Assembly: GCF_000315625.1 (NCBI RefSeq)
Contig: NW_005434556.1
Span: 122,875-144,856, forward strand
DNA from: Guillardia theta CCMP2712
Lineage: Eukaryota; Cryptophyceae; Pyrenomonadales; Geminigeraceae
DNA length: 21,982 bases
Direction of reading: 5' to 3'
Of the stretch, positions 10,906 through 20,466 are shown piece after piece. The translations under genes and the position numbers were made by a program. Below the pieces are notes generated by a model, which was not told the DNA's origin, searched no databases, and worked only from the letters and a program-made list of their open reading frames with translations. Each line of letters starts with the position of its first letter. Positions within the stretch are counted from its first letter, which is position 1.

Positions 10906-13900
10906 TCATTGCAGCGCTTCTAGAACAATCTTGCCCTTCTCTTGTATGATGGTATTCTGCTTGAAGCTGTTCATGGCATCGGAGACAAGATCTCTCACAC
11001 GAGACTCTATCAGCCGGCTCTGCAAGACAGAAAAAGTACATTAAGCTAAGACATATCGGAAAAAATTGGACCTTGCTGATTATATTTGAATCAAAACGTG
11101 CCAGAAGGCTGATGGCCTCAACAAGTAGTTTCTCGCTCCTGCAATGCTTGCGCATGGCTGCGAGCACGGCCTCGATGCCCCCGAGCCCCGCGATCTTGAC
11201 CTCGTTGTCATCGTTGACAGCCAGGCTCCCAAGCGCCCCGCACGCCTGCTCCTGTACGGGCTGGCTGAAGGGATGTGCTTGCATGGCTGCGAGCACGGCC
11301 TCGATGCCCCCGAGCCCCGCGATCTTGACACGGCTTTGGGAGTTGATAGCCAAGCATGTCAGCGCCCCGCACGCGTGCTGCTGTACGGGCTGGCTGGCGG
11401 GATGTGCACGCATGGCTGCGAGCACGGCCTCGATGCCCCCGAGCCCCGCGATCTTGACACGGTTGTCGGCATTGATAGCCAGGCTTGTCAGCGCCCTGCA
11501 CGCCTGCTGCTGTACAGGCTGGCTGGCGGGATGTGCTTGCATGGCTGCGAGCACGGCCTCGATGCCCCCGAGCCCCGCGATCTTGACCTCGTTGTCGGCG
11601 TTGATAGCCAGGCTCCCAAGCGCCCCGCACGCGAGCTGCTGTACGGGCTGGCTGGCGGGATGTGCGCGCATGGCTGCGAGCACGGCCTCGATGCCCCCGA
11701 GCCCCGCGATCTTGACACGGTTGTCGTCGTTGATAGCCAGGCTGCCCAGCGCCCCGCACGCGTGCTGCTGTACATCCAGGCTGGCGAGATGTGCGCGCAT
11801 GGCTGCGAGCACGGCCTCGATGCCCCCGAGCCCCGCGATCTTCACCTGGTTGTCGTTGATGACAGCCAGGTTCCCCAGCGCCCCGCACGCGAGCTGCTGT
11901 ACGGGCTGGCTGGCGGGATGTGCTTGCATGGCTGCGAGCACGGCCTCGATGCCCCCGAGCCCCGCGATCTTGACCTCGTTGTCGGCGTTGATAGCCAGGC
12001 TTCGCAGCGTCCAGCACGCGTTCTCCTGTACGGGCTGGCTGGCGGGATGTGCGCGCATAGCTGCGAGCACGGCCTCGATGCCCCCGAGCCCCGCGATCTT
12101 GACACGGTTGTCGGCGTTGGCAGCCAGACTTGACAGCGCCCCGCACGCCTGCTGCTGTACATCCAGGCTGGCGGGATGTGCGCGCATGGCTGCGAGCACG
12201 GCCTCGATGCCCCCCAGCCCCGCCATCTTGACCTTGTTGTCGTCGTTGACAGCCAGGTTCCCCAGCGCCCCGCACGCTTGCTGCTGTACATCCTGGCTGG
12301 CGGGATGTGCACGCATGGCTGCGAGCACGGCCTCGATGCCCCTGAGCCCCGCGATCTTGACATGCCTTTGGGCGTCGACATTTAAGGTCAAAATTCTCCA
12401 GGTCGCCAAATCCTGTATGGACTGGCTGGCGGGATGCTCGCGCATGGCTGCGAGCACGGCCTCGATGCCCCCGAGCCCCGCGATCTTGACACGGTTGTCG
12501 GCGTTGACAGCCAGGCTTGTCAGCACCCTGCATGCGTGCTGCTGTACGTCCAGGCTGGCGGGATGTGCGCGCATGGCTGCGAGCACGGCCTCGATGCCCC
12601 CGAGCCCCGCGATCTTGACACGGTTGTCGGCGTTGACAGCCAGGCTTGTCAGCGCCCCGCACGCGTTCTCCTGTACGGGCTGGCTGGCGGGATGTGCACG
12701 CATGGCTGCGAGCACGGCCTCGATGCCCCCGAGCCCCGCGATCTTGACCTCGTTGTTTTCTTCGAAAGCCAGGCTCCGTAGCGCCCTGCACGCCTGCTGC
12801 TGTACATCCAGGCTGGCGGGATGTGCGCGCATGGCTGCGAGCACGGCCTCGATGCCCCCGAGCCCCGCGATCTTGACCTTGTTGTCGGCGTTGACAGCCA
12901 GGCTCCGCAGCGCCCCGCTCGCCTGCTGCTGTACAGGCTGGCTGGCGGGATGTGCGCGCATGGCTGCGAGCACGGCCTCGATGCCCCCGAGCCCCGCGAT
13001 CTTGACACGAATGTCGGCGTTGACAGCCAGGCTGCCCAGCGCCCCGCACGCGTGCTGCTGTATGGACTGGCTGGCGGGATGTTTGCGCATGGCTGCGAGC
13101 ACGGCCTTGATGCCCCCGAGCCCCGCGATCTTGACACGGTTGTCGTCGTTGACAGCCAGGCTCCCAAGCGCCCCGCACGCGTCTTGCTGTATGGACTGGC
13201 TGAAGGGATGTTCGCGCATGGCTGCGAGCACGGCCTCGATGCCCCCGAGCCCCGCGATCTTGACACGGTTGTCGTCGATGCCAGCCAGGCTCCGCAGCGC
13301 CCCGCACGCGAGCTGCTGTACGGGCTGGCTGGCGGGATGTGCGCGCATGGCTGCGAGCACGGCCTCGATGCCCCCGAGCCCCGCGATCTTGACCTGGTTG
13401 TCGTTGTTGACAGCCAGGCTTGTCAGCGCCCCGCACGCGTGCTGCTGTACATCCAGGCTGGCGGGATGTGCGCGCATGGCTGCGAGCACGGCCTCGATGC
13501 CCCCCAGCCCCGCCATCTTGACATGGATGTCGTTGATGACAGCCAGGCTCCGCAGCGCCCTGCACGCTTGCTGCTGTACATCCAGGCTGGCGGGATGTGC
13601 TTGCATGGCTGCGAGCACGGCCTCGATACCTTTGTGCTTTGCAATTTCCACCCTTGATTTGATGTTTGTCTTTGCCAGGTTTCCCAGTATTTTGCATGCG
13701 ATCACCTGTATATCCTTTCTCAATGGATGAGCCTTCACATTCTTCTTTCCCATTGTTCTTATGACAAGCTCTATTTCTCTCCGTTTCATCTTGCCCTTGT
13801 TTTCAGGTCTTTGCAGCTCCTTCAAGATTCTCACGATCTCCTCCGCGCTGCTCGCTTGCTCCAGTTGGTCTATCACGTGCTGTCTTGCCATGGAGCTGCT

Positions 13901-15007
13901 CGAGGTCTGGTTGGATGGCGACACATGGCTGGATTTCTCTTCTGAGCTTTTCGATTCTTGACCTTCACTAGCACCCGAGAGTGATTTGTTTGCCTGAAGC
14001 TCCTTCTTCAGAGCCATTCCAACATCGCCTGAGTCAGCTCCCAGCTTCTCCATACTTGCCTCTGTTGGTGCTACAGCATTCCTACCAGCCTCGCAAGCTG
14101 CTGCATCGATTTTGCGACCGTCTTGATCTTCATCATGAGGTTCAAGTCCTCCTGTCTTGACTTTCTTTCGCTGAGGTCCCTCGTCTCCTGGTGGTCGATC
14201 GTGAGTGTCTTCCCGTCTGCTCCATGTGATCACATCGCTCGACACCCGAGCCAGCAGGTGACTCTCAGGGCATGCAAACCGAGACAGGTCCTTGACATTC
14301 GCATGCAGCGAGAGGTTCCGACCCATCCAGTAGTACAGCTTCTTGGTGAACTTGATCGCGTCCTCGTCTGCTACTGCTGCCTCGTGCCCGATCACAAAGT
14401 CCACATGCTTGATCAGCTCCTGCGCTACGATACCCGACCAGCACAAGTTGAGCACCACCAGACGCAGCTTCTTGCTCCCCTTGACCACGTGACTCAGAGA
14501 CCTTGCAAGCTGCTCCGCGGAGATGCTCTTGCCTCCTATCTCGATGTTGCCGCTCTCGGTGCCATGGCAGGCCAGGTGGAGGATGACGGGCTGATGATCG
14601 TCAATCTCACACATGAGGTCTCCGAAGTCCCGGTAGAAGCTCGACTCAAAGCTCACGCTCTCAGCAAACTTGATGAACGCCGCGTCTCCTTTGTCGCGAG
14701 CTCCTTTCATAAACTCCTCTCTGATCTCCTTCCTCTCCCGCTCTACATCCAAGTCGCTGCGCTCCTTCGCGTCGGCGAAGAAGAGGACCTTGTGAGGGAG
14801 GTCGCATGAGAAGAGAGAGTCGTTGGTATCGTCGGCTGCATGGTCGAGCTGCTGGTCGTTGCAGCAGACGCACATGCTACTGAGTCGCTGGTCTTGTACC
14901 CCAACTGACTTGTGGTCGACCAAGGGCTCATTTTTGACAGAAGCGCTGCTGTTCCACCAGGAAAGCTTGTCATCAACGTCCTCTTCGACTTTGCCCTGGA
15001 TGATCAA
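10906..15007 (-). CDS. Gene B: CHAT caspase-like protease fused to armadillo repeats
   Basis: Close paralogue of gene A; the CHAT part is nearly identical, with His148 in HLACHG and Cys189 in LNLCWSG when numbered from ATG 15007. Linker and NLS-like RKKVK are retained. Nineteen full 43-aa ARM units (460-1276) and a half unit follow. A 52-nt intron (11020-11071) must be removed; the unspliced frame runs into a wrong-frame Cys/Arg tail. Splicing restores SRLIESRVRDL...IVLEALQ and a TGA at 10906-10908, about 1349 aa. The 44 residues before the first residue shared with A have no counterpart there and begin just after a good 3' splice site (14996), so the start may lie in an upstream exon (see 15346-15384). 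Alternatively translation could begin at Met45 (SSMCVCC). Inferred function as for A. Confidence 0.85.
11020..11071 (-). other. 52-nt GT-AG intron in gene B
   Basis: Minus strand: ATCAGCAAG, then gtccaattttttccg...ctgtcttgcag, then AGCCGGCTGATAGAG. It has the same position and phase 0 as the introns at 1295-1342 and 20581-20629. The length is not a multiple of three, so removing it restores the C-terminal frame shared by all three paralogues. Confidence 0.9.
11180..13630 (-). repeat. Tandem array of 19 ARM units, 129 bp each
   Basis: Nineteen 43-aa units, homogenised with those of gene A in the GIEAVLAAM and VKIAGLG blocks but with a different spectrum at the variable sites: unit position 27 is mostly Arg, Thr or Gly here, whereas gene A mostly has Trp or Cys. 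Unit 10 (about 12344-12472) is the outlier: it ends GLR and has an unrelated central stretch of the same length, so it is an older or imported unit. Confidence 0.95.
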
Positions 15008-15345
15008 ACAAAGCGTTAGAAGTTAAAAGCCGGTGAAAGACTTTGTGTGGTTTCACTCTCTCTCTCCTTCGCTCAAGCTCTCATCCTATCCTCACATGTG
15101 GCTCGTGATAGTCAAGTCAAAGTGATGCCACAATTATGATGTCAGCAATGAACCCAAGCTAAGACTTTCTGTCATGGTCTCGAATAGACTTCTTCTCTCA
15201 TCTGATTCGAGGTGTACGAAATGTGATGCATGTGTTGTTTGATGGTTTACCGTCATTTCCTGTTTATACCCAAGCAGAGTTGAAGGAGCGAACATGACAA
15301 AATAAAACGTCAAGACCGACTCTTGCAAGTAAATCTTCGTCTTAC

Positions 15346-15384
15346 CTCTACATAGCTCATCCATTGGTCTTGCTCCAGCTTGAC
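15346..15384 (-). CDS. Candidate 39-nt exon linking gene C and gene B
   Basis: Thirteen codons (VKLEQDQWMSYVE) preceded by cctgacttggag...gggcag and followed by gtaaga. They are in phase 0 with the gene B frame that resumes at 14995 after a 350-nt intron, and in phase 0 with gene C if C is spliced at AAG|gcaagc (15440/15439, a 55-nt GC-AG intron that removes C's stop codon). Alternatively it is the first coding exon of gene B (ATG AGC TAT GTA GAG), or chance. Confidence 0.4.
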
Positions 15385-15424
15385 CTGCCCAGCAAATCTC
15401 CAAGTCAGGACAACAAACGGAATC

Positions 15425-17353
15425 TCATCCTTCGCTTGCCTTGATATCAGCAGCCTCTTCGAAATCTTTCTTGCTGAACCCTACGGGTACATCCTTCTTG
15501 CTGTTGCTGCTCCCTGGAGAGCCACTGGCCTTAGCCGGACTCTCTTGCTTTACCTCGACTCTGCGCTTCTTATAGTCTTGCTTCCCTTCTGCTTCCTCCC
15601 TCTCACGATTCACTTCTCGATCGCTTCCAAGCAAGAAGTCACCAACGCTCCTCAAGCCCTTCAGATCTCTTCGCTCCATGTCTTCGAAGGCCTTTCCCAT
15701 CTCCTCCCTCCAATCTTCCTCCACCTCATTCCACATCATCCCCTGCTCTTCATCGTGAACGACCCAGCCAGAGCTGCTGACCCACGTCCTCCAGCCCTCC
15801 AGCTCGTTGGTCTTGCAGTCTTGGGTCTCCCGGCGCTTGTTGTATTCCAGCAGCGAGCAGCACAAGAAGATGTCGCTCAGTCTCGTCATCTTCATCAGCA
15901 TCACGAAGCTTCCTACCTCCACTGCCTTGTCCAGCACAGAGCAGTAGAACAGCAGCTTCTGCCCGTTTTGAAGGTAGCTCTGCTTCCGGAGATGGCCCTC
16001 TATCAAGTCCATCGCCTCCTCTGACGACACGGAAGCCTCGTAGCATTTATCTTGCACTCGTCGCTTCCACACGGCTAGAGCATCTCGCTGCTCGTCGGCA
16101 TCTGAGATGACGCGGCGTAGCTCAGTCACGATCGTATAATCCAAGATCGCAATGCACGTCTTCTCTTTCGGCACTTCCCGGCCAGACTCGTTCCTCCAAG
16201 CCTCGAACGAGGGAGCGAAGATCCTTCTATCGTTGAAGTAGCTCATCACCTCCTCGATAAACTCGCGTCCTACAAGCTCCTCTTCGACAATCGAGTAGAA
16301 ATTCCCCAGCATCACTCGCGAAGCGAACGATACATCTTTGTACTGTAAGAAACACATCAGGATCACTGAGCAGATCCGCCAGCGCGGCAGCTCGTGATTG
16401 CTGCTTGAGAGGAAGTACTTGCATGCTGCTCTCGCTCGATCTCTGAACGCCTCCGCATCTTCACCACAATACGCGGCCACAAAAACTTCTGCCTCCGATC
16501 CTCCTTCCGAGTCCACTGACTCTGCTGGCTCCCCATCAATGACTTGCCGTAGACCCTGCGTCACCTGCTTGAGGTCCTCTACAAGCTGACCGTCATCGGC
16601 GCCTGACTGTTTGTTGTTGTTGACAAGCAGCTTCTTGCAAGCATTTACTCCAGCTGCCTTCCAGGTACGCGGGTTGCTGGGGACGCGAGCCAGAAGATGA
16701 CTTGTGCGACAGCACGGGCGGGACATGATCTTGAAGTTTGTGAGCAGCGGGTAGTTGCGACCCATCCAGTAGTAGAGGCTCTTAGCCATGTCGATCGCGT
16801 CTTCGTCAGGAACTTCCGTCTCATGCCCGATCACAAAGTCCACATGCTTGATCAGCTCCTGCGCTACGATACCCGACCAGCACAAGTTGAGCACCACCAG
16901 CCGCAGGTACCTGTGCTCCTTCACCAGCTCAGCCAGTGTATCGGTGAGCTCTTGAGGGGTATGATGCTTGCCGCCTATGCAGATCTTACCGTCTTGGTAG
17001 CCATGGCAAGCAAGGTGGAGGACGACTGGCTCTACTCTGCTCAGCTCCCGGGCAAGGTCGGTGATCTTCTTCTTGAAGCAATACTCGAAAACAACATTCT
17101 TGGCGAACCCTATGAACGCAGCGTCTCCTTGCTCGTGAGCTCCTGCCATGAAGCGGTCTCTGATCAAGTCTCTCTCCTCCTCGACGTTGAGTCCGCATCG
17201 CTGCTCCGCGTCGGCGAAGAACAGCACCTTGAAGGGAGGATCGCCGCTGAATAGAGTATCTGTATCGAGCCGGCTTGGCGGGTCGTCAGCGTCGGAGGAA
17301 TTACAACACGCGCAGATACGGTGAAGCTCAACCCTGCTGTCATTCCCCGACAT
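15425..17353 (-). CDS. Gene C: CHAT caspase-like protease with unrecognised helical region
   Basis: Single open frame of 642 codons from MSGNDSR. It shares the N-terminal CxCC motif and a CHAT domain (~41-200: KVLFFADAEQR, His117 in HLACHG, Cys158 in LNLCWSG, HVDFVIGH, YYWMGR) with A and B, but is clearly diverged from them. It has no ARM repeats. Residues ~285-560 form an acidic, probably helical region (IVEEELVGREFIEEVMSYF and TAILDYT-like segments) that I do not recognise. A basic KKRR motif near 610 and a Ser/Pro/Lys tail suggest nuclear targeting. It sits directly upstream of gene B on the same strand. It may be a partner protease, or the N-terminal half of a tandem-CHAT protein if spliced to B. 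Confidence 0.8.
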   Translation of the reverse strand: MSGNDSRVELHRICACCNSSDADDPPSRLDTDTLFSGDPPFKVLFFADAEQRCGLNVEEERDLIRDRFMAGAHEQGDAAFIGFAKNVVFEYCFKKKITDLARELSRVEPVVLHLACHGYQDGKICIGGKHHTPQELTDTLAELVKEHRYLRLVVLNLCWSGIVAQELIKHVDFVIGHETEVPDEDAIDMAKSLYYWMGRNYPLLTNFKIMSRPCCRTSHLLARVPSNPRTWKAAGVNACKKLLVNNNKQSGADDGQLVEDLKQVTQGLRQVIDGEPAESVDSEGGSEAEVFVAAYCGEDAEAFRDRARAACKYFLSSSNHELPRWRICSVILMCFLQYKDVSFASRVMLGNFYSIVEEELVGREFIEEVMSYFNDRRIFAPSFEAWRNESGREVPKEKTCIAILDYTIVTELRRVISDADEQRDALAVWKRRVQDKCYEASVSSEEAMDLIEGHLRKQSYLQNGQKLLFYCSVLDKAVEVGSFVMLMKMTRLSDIFLCCSLLEYNKRRETQDCKTNELEGWRTWVSSSGWVVHDEEQGMMWNEVEEDWREEMGKAFEDMERRDLKGLRSVGDFLLGSDREVNREREEAEGKQDYKKRRVEVKQESPAKASGSPGSSNSKKDVPVGFSKKDFEEAADIKASEG

Positions 17354-17398
17354 ACTAGAGAAGCGGGGGATGAAGAAGGAAGAGGAGGAGGGAGAAGA

Positions 17399-18110
17399 TT
17401 AACATAAGAAGACAACACTAGAGGAAGAGAGCAAGACTAGACTAGAGGAAGAGATCAAGAGAAGACTAGAGGAAGAGAGCAAGACTAGACTAGAGGAAGA
17501 GAGCAAGACTAGACTAGAGGAAGAGAGCAAGACTAGACTAGAGGGAGAGATCAAGACTAGACTAGAGGAAGAGACAAGAGAAGACTAGAGAAAGAGAGCA
17601 AGACTAGACTAGAGGAAGAGAGAAGGACTAGACTAGAGGAAGAGAGCAAGACTAGACTAGAGGAAGAGAGCAAGACTAGACTAGAGGAAGAGAGCAAGAC
17701 TAGACTAGAGGAAGAGAGCAAGACTAGACTAGAGGAAGAGAGAAAGAGAAGACTAGAGGGAGAGAGCAAGAGAAGACTAGAGGGAGAGATCAAGACTAGA
17801 CTAGAGGAAGAGACAAGAGAAGACTAGAGAAAGAGAGCAAGACTAGACTAGAGGAAGAGAGCAAGACTAGACTAGAGGAAGAGAGAAAGAGAAGACTAGA
17901 GGGAGAGAGCAAGACTAGACTAGAGGGAGAGAGAAAGAGAAGACTAGAGGGAGAGAGCAAGAGAAGACTAGAGGAAGAGAGCAAGACTAGACTAGAGGGA
18001 GAGAGCAAGAGAAGACTAGAGGAAGAGAGCAAGAGAAGACTAGAGGGAGAGAGCAAGAGAAGACTAGAGGAAGAGAGCAAGAGAAGACTAGAGGAAGAGA
18101 GCAGGAGAGA
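17399..18110. repeat. Minisatellite, 24-bp unit, about 30 copies
   Basis: Tandem units of caagactagactagaggaag plus agag, interspersed with a shorter variant containing gagaagactagaggg. The strand is almost entirely purine apart from the ctag steps. The array starts about 45 bp upstream of the gene C start codon, so it occupies gene C's promoter region. The Leu/Ser-repeat frames on the minus strand are shadows of it. Confidence 0.95.
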
Positions 18111-18541
18111 GGAGAGAGGAACAGAGAGAGGAACAGGAGACTGGTGTATGAGGGGGTCTATCAATAGGCATTCGAAGGGGTAGTTAGCAGTAAAGTAGGG
18201 GGTGGGGGGTCATTCCGGAGAATCATTCCCAGCAGGGTGGGGTGACCCCCACCTAGGGCTCACTGACGATGAGGGGCCACCGGCCACCACCCGGCTCCCA
18301 CTGCCCGGCCCTGCGGCGGGCCCGGGGCCCGGGGCCCGGCGCCGATGGCCGCGTGACACTGAGAAGTGACTGGGGCGGCCGTCGGCAGGTAAACTTTTGG
18401 AAATGGCCCGAGTCGGATCGTCTGACCGTCGCTGCCGTACGACGAGGAGCCGCAGGAGGTTGTGTGGGGGCCCCCCGGGAACCGGGGAGGGGAGGAGGAG
18501 GAGGAGGAAAGTCCGATCGGTTGGGGGGAGGAGCGGAAAGA
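18111..18541. other. GC-rich stretch, no gene recognised
   Basis: The base composition changes abruptly: 18260-18500 is very rich in G and C, with a self-complementary core gggcccggggcccggggccc near 18316-18336. A plus-strand frame of 140 codons runs through it, but I see no domain. It is the 3' flank of the gene ending at 18542. Confidence 0.5.
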
Positions 18542-19417
18542 TCAGGGTCGTTCATTAGCAGGGAGGCCTCGGGCTATCCTGGTGAGGACAAGAGGATGAT
18601 GGATCATGCCGTCCTCCTCTATGATGTAGTTGAACTGATCGCCCCGAAGCTTCAGCCCTCGCACCGTAGAGTTGATCTGATAAGAAAGTGAGGAGGAGGA
18701 GGAGGAGGAGGAGGACGAGAGGGGGGAGGAGAGGGAGGAGGCGGCGGCGGTGGAGAGATTGAGGGGAAGGAGGGGGAGAGAAGAGCAAGGAGTGGGGGGG
18801 AAGATGCAGCGGAGAAAGTGAAGTGAGCGAGCGAGGAGCTCAGACAGGAGGATTCGGACCTGCTGGGCAGCAAAGTTGAGAGGTTGGATGTCGTAGCTGG
18901 TGATGCTCTTGGTGGTCGTTCCTCCTGTAAAGCCAACGATGAGGAACAGAGAAAGAGACGAGAAGGAGGAGAGGAGAGGAGAGGAGAGGAGAGTAGGGAG
19001 AGGAGAGGAGAGGAGAGGAGAGGAGAGGAGAGGAGAGGCGAGGAGAGGCGAGGAGAGGAGATGGGACGAGTAGAAAAGGGAGGGGAGGGGAGGAGAGGGA
19101 AGGGGAGGAGGAGCGGGGAGGGGAGGGGAGAGAAGTAGGAAGCTGCTCGCCTAAGGATGTATGTGATGTGATGAAAATCTCATCGATGTCGCGGGGAATG
19201 ACCTGCAAACCTTTAGAGAAGCGCTTGCCTTGCTGCTGCTGTCCTAGCTCCCCTCCTACTCCCGCGCTCCTGCTCCTGCGATCCACCTGCTCCCCTGCTC
19301 TTGTCCTCGCCTACCTCTGCTCCTGCTCTCCTCCTCCTTGAACTTCCCCCTTCCTCACCTCAATCTTCACGATGTGATGATCCGCGTGCCATTTCACCAT
19401 CCACGTGAAGACTGGAG
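18542..19417 (-). CDS. 3' exons of an unrecognised multi-exon gene
   Basis: Four exons chain with matching phases on the minus strand: 19359-19417 (PVFTWMVKWHADHHIVKIE), 19151-19202 (VIPRDIDEIFITSHTSL), 18860-18924 (GTTTKSITSYDIQPLNF...) and 18542-18676 (INSTVRGLKLRGDQF...ending ANERP and TGA). Introns are 156, 226 and 183 nt. The second uses GC (TTAG|gcgagc) instead of GT and holds the GGAGA microsatellite. A further upstream exon may be 19893-19923. The pattern of a hydrophobic Trp-rich segment followed by paired beta-rich stretches recalls small two-TM mitochondrial membrane proteins (TMEM70/186/223 style), but that is only an impression. The 5' end is not found. Confidence 0.55.
18960..19065. 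repeat. (GGAGA)n microsatellite
   Basis: Runs of ggaga pentamers with a few gcgag variants, inside the 226-nt intron 18925-19150 of the minus-strand gene. Frames reading Glu/Arg or Ser/Pro/Leu repeats here are low complexity. Confidence 0.9.
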
Positions 19418-19980
19418 CTGCTGTTAGCGAGAGAACGGAACGAGACAAAAGCAACAAGAGCGATGTTGACATGCAAGTTGATACATAACATGCTCAAGAA
19501 TGGATGTTGATACGTTACATGTTCGGAACATGTCACACAACATCTTAAACATTGATCTATCAGATGTTGATAACTCGAAATTCTCACATTCTTTCACAAG
19601 TATCATCGTGAACAGAAAATTTCTCACCTATTGAAATCCCTCCTCCCAACAGGATCCACCATTTACTCATCAACAAACTTGCCCCTAAGATGTTGACATC
19701 CATATTGAGCAAGTTGATAATTGAAATGCTGTGGCAAATCTTCGTTATCGAAACTTCCTTGCTTTTTCCCCGCCACTTTCCCTCTCTCCCTCCTCTTTCC
19801 TCTTCCTGCCCTCCCTTTCTCCCTCTCTCCATCCTCCATCCTTTCACCCTCCTCCTCCTGCCCCCTCCCCCCCCCTTCCCAGTTCTCCTCACCTCCCCCA
19901 CAGTCCAATCTGTCCAAGTCCGACTGTGGAGAGAGCAGCAAAGAACAATGTGCGAGGCTGCCTGCGTAAACATCAGGGCT
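19418..19980. other. Non-coding or intronic stretch with gatgttgata motifs
   Basis: This is either a long intron or the 5' flank of the minus-strand gene ending at 18542. The motif gttgata or gatgttga recurs several times between 19460 and 19710. A perfect interrupted palindrome, acatgttc-g-gaacatgt, lies at 19517-19533. From about 19750 the plus strand becomes C/T-rich. Apart from the tentative 31-nt exon at 19893-19923, I see no coding sequence. Confidence 0.5.
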
Positions 19981-19984
19981 CAAT

Positions 19985-20260
19985 GTATTCATCATCATCA
20001 TCCACATCATCATTCTCTCCATGATCATCATCTCCATCCTCCTCCTCCTCCTCCTCCTCCTCCTCATCTCCATCATCATCATCAGCAATTCCATCATCAT
20101 CATCAGCAACTCCATCATCATTATCATATCATTCTCATCATCATCTTGATCATCCTCCTCTTCGTCGTGCTCTTCCACCTCCTCTCCATCATCATCATCA
20201 CAATTCTCATTCTCCTCCTCATCATTATCGCAGCATCTTCTTACACGACAATGCCTGCTG
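19985..20260. repeat. ATC/TCC trinucleotide-rich tract
   Basis: Imperfect (ATC)n and (TCC)n repeats. Frames with His/Ile/Leu or Met/Glu/Arg runs are low-complexity. It directly precedes the duplicated block at 20293-20412, just as the ATC tract at 421-500 precedes copy 1. Confidence 0.85.
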
Positions 20261-20292
20261 GCATTGTTTTCGTAGAGTAACTAAACCTTGTC

Positions 20293-20412
20293 GCTGCTTG
20301 TTGTCCTTGACACGTGAAGTGACATAACAAGGGTCAATCACATGCGATGAAGACGCGAGATAGTCGCGAGGACGAGGACAAGGCTCTTTCTTCTCTTGCT
20401 GATCTCCATCGC
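20293..20412. repeat. Duplicated 120-bp block, copy 2 of 518-637
   Basis: Nearly identical to 518-637, same orientation relative to the neighbouring CHAT-ARM family gene. It begins 55 bp beyond the stop codon of gene D. Confidence 0.9.
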
Positions 20413-20466
20413 TACGTAACATAGATGGGTATTCAGACAACAACTGAAGGACACCATTGCAGCTCT

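Noticed and set aside
11073-13730. 885-codon plus-strand and 829-codon minus-strand frames over gene B's repeats
   Set aside because: Same artefact of a homogenised 129-bp array; the ARM frame is the only one giving a known fold and a CHAT fusion.
17557-18164. Leu/Ser-repeat frames on the minus strand
   Set aside because: They are translations of the 24-bp minisatellite, with no other sequence features.
18260-18500. Ribosomal RNA or tRNA segment
   Set aside because: The GC-rich stretch looked RNA-like, but I found no recognisable rRNA core sequence or tRNA arms.
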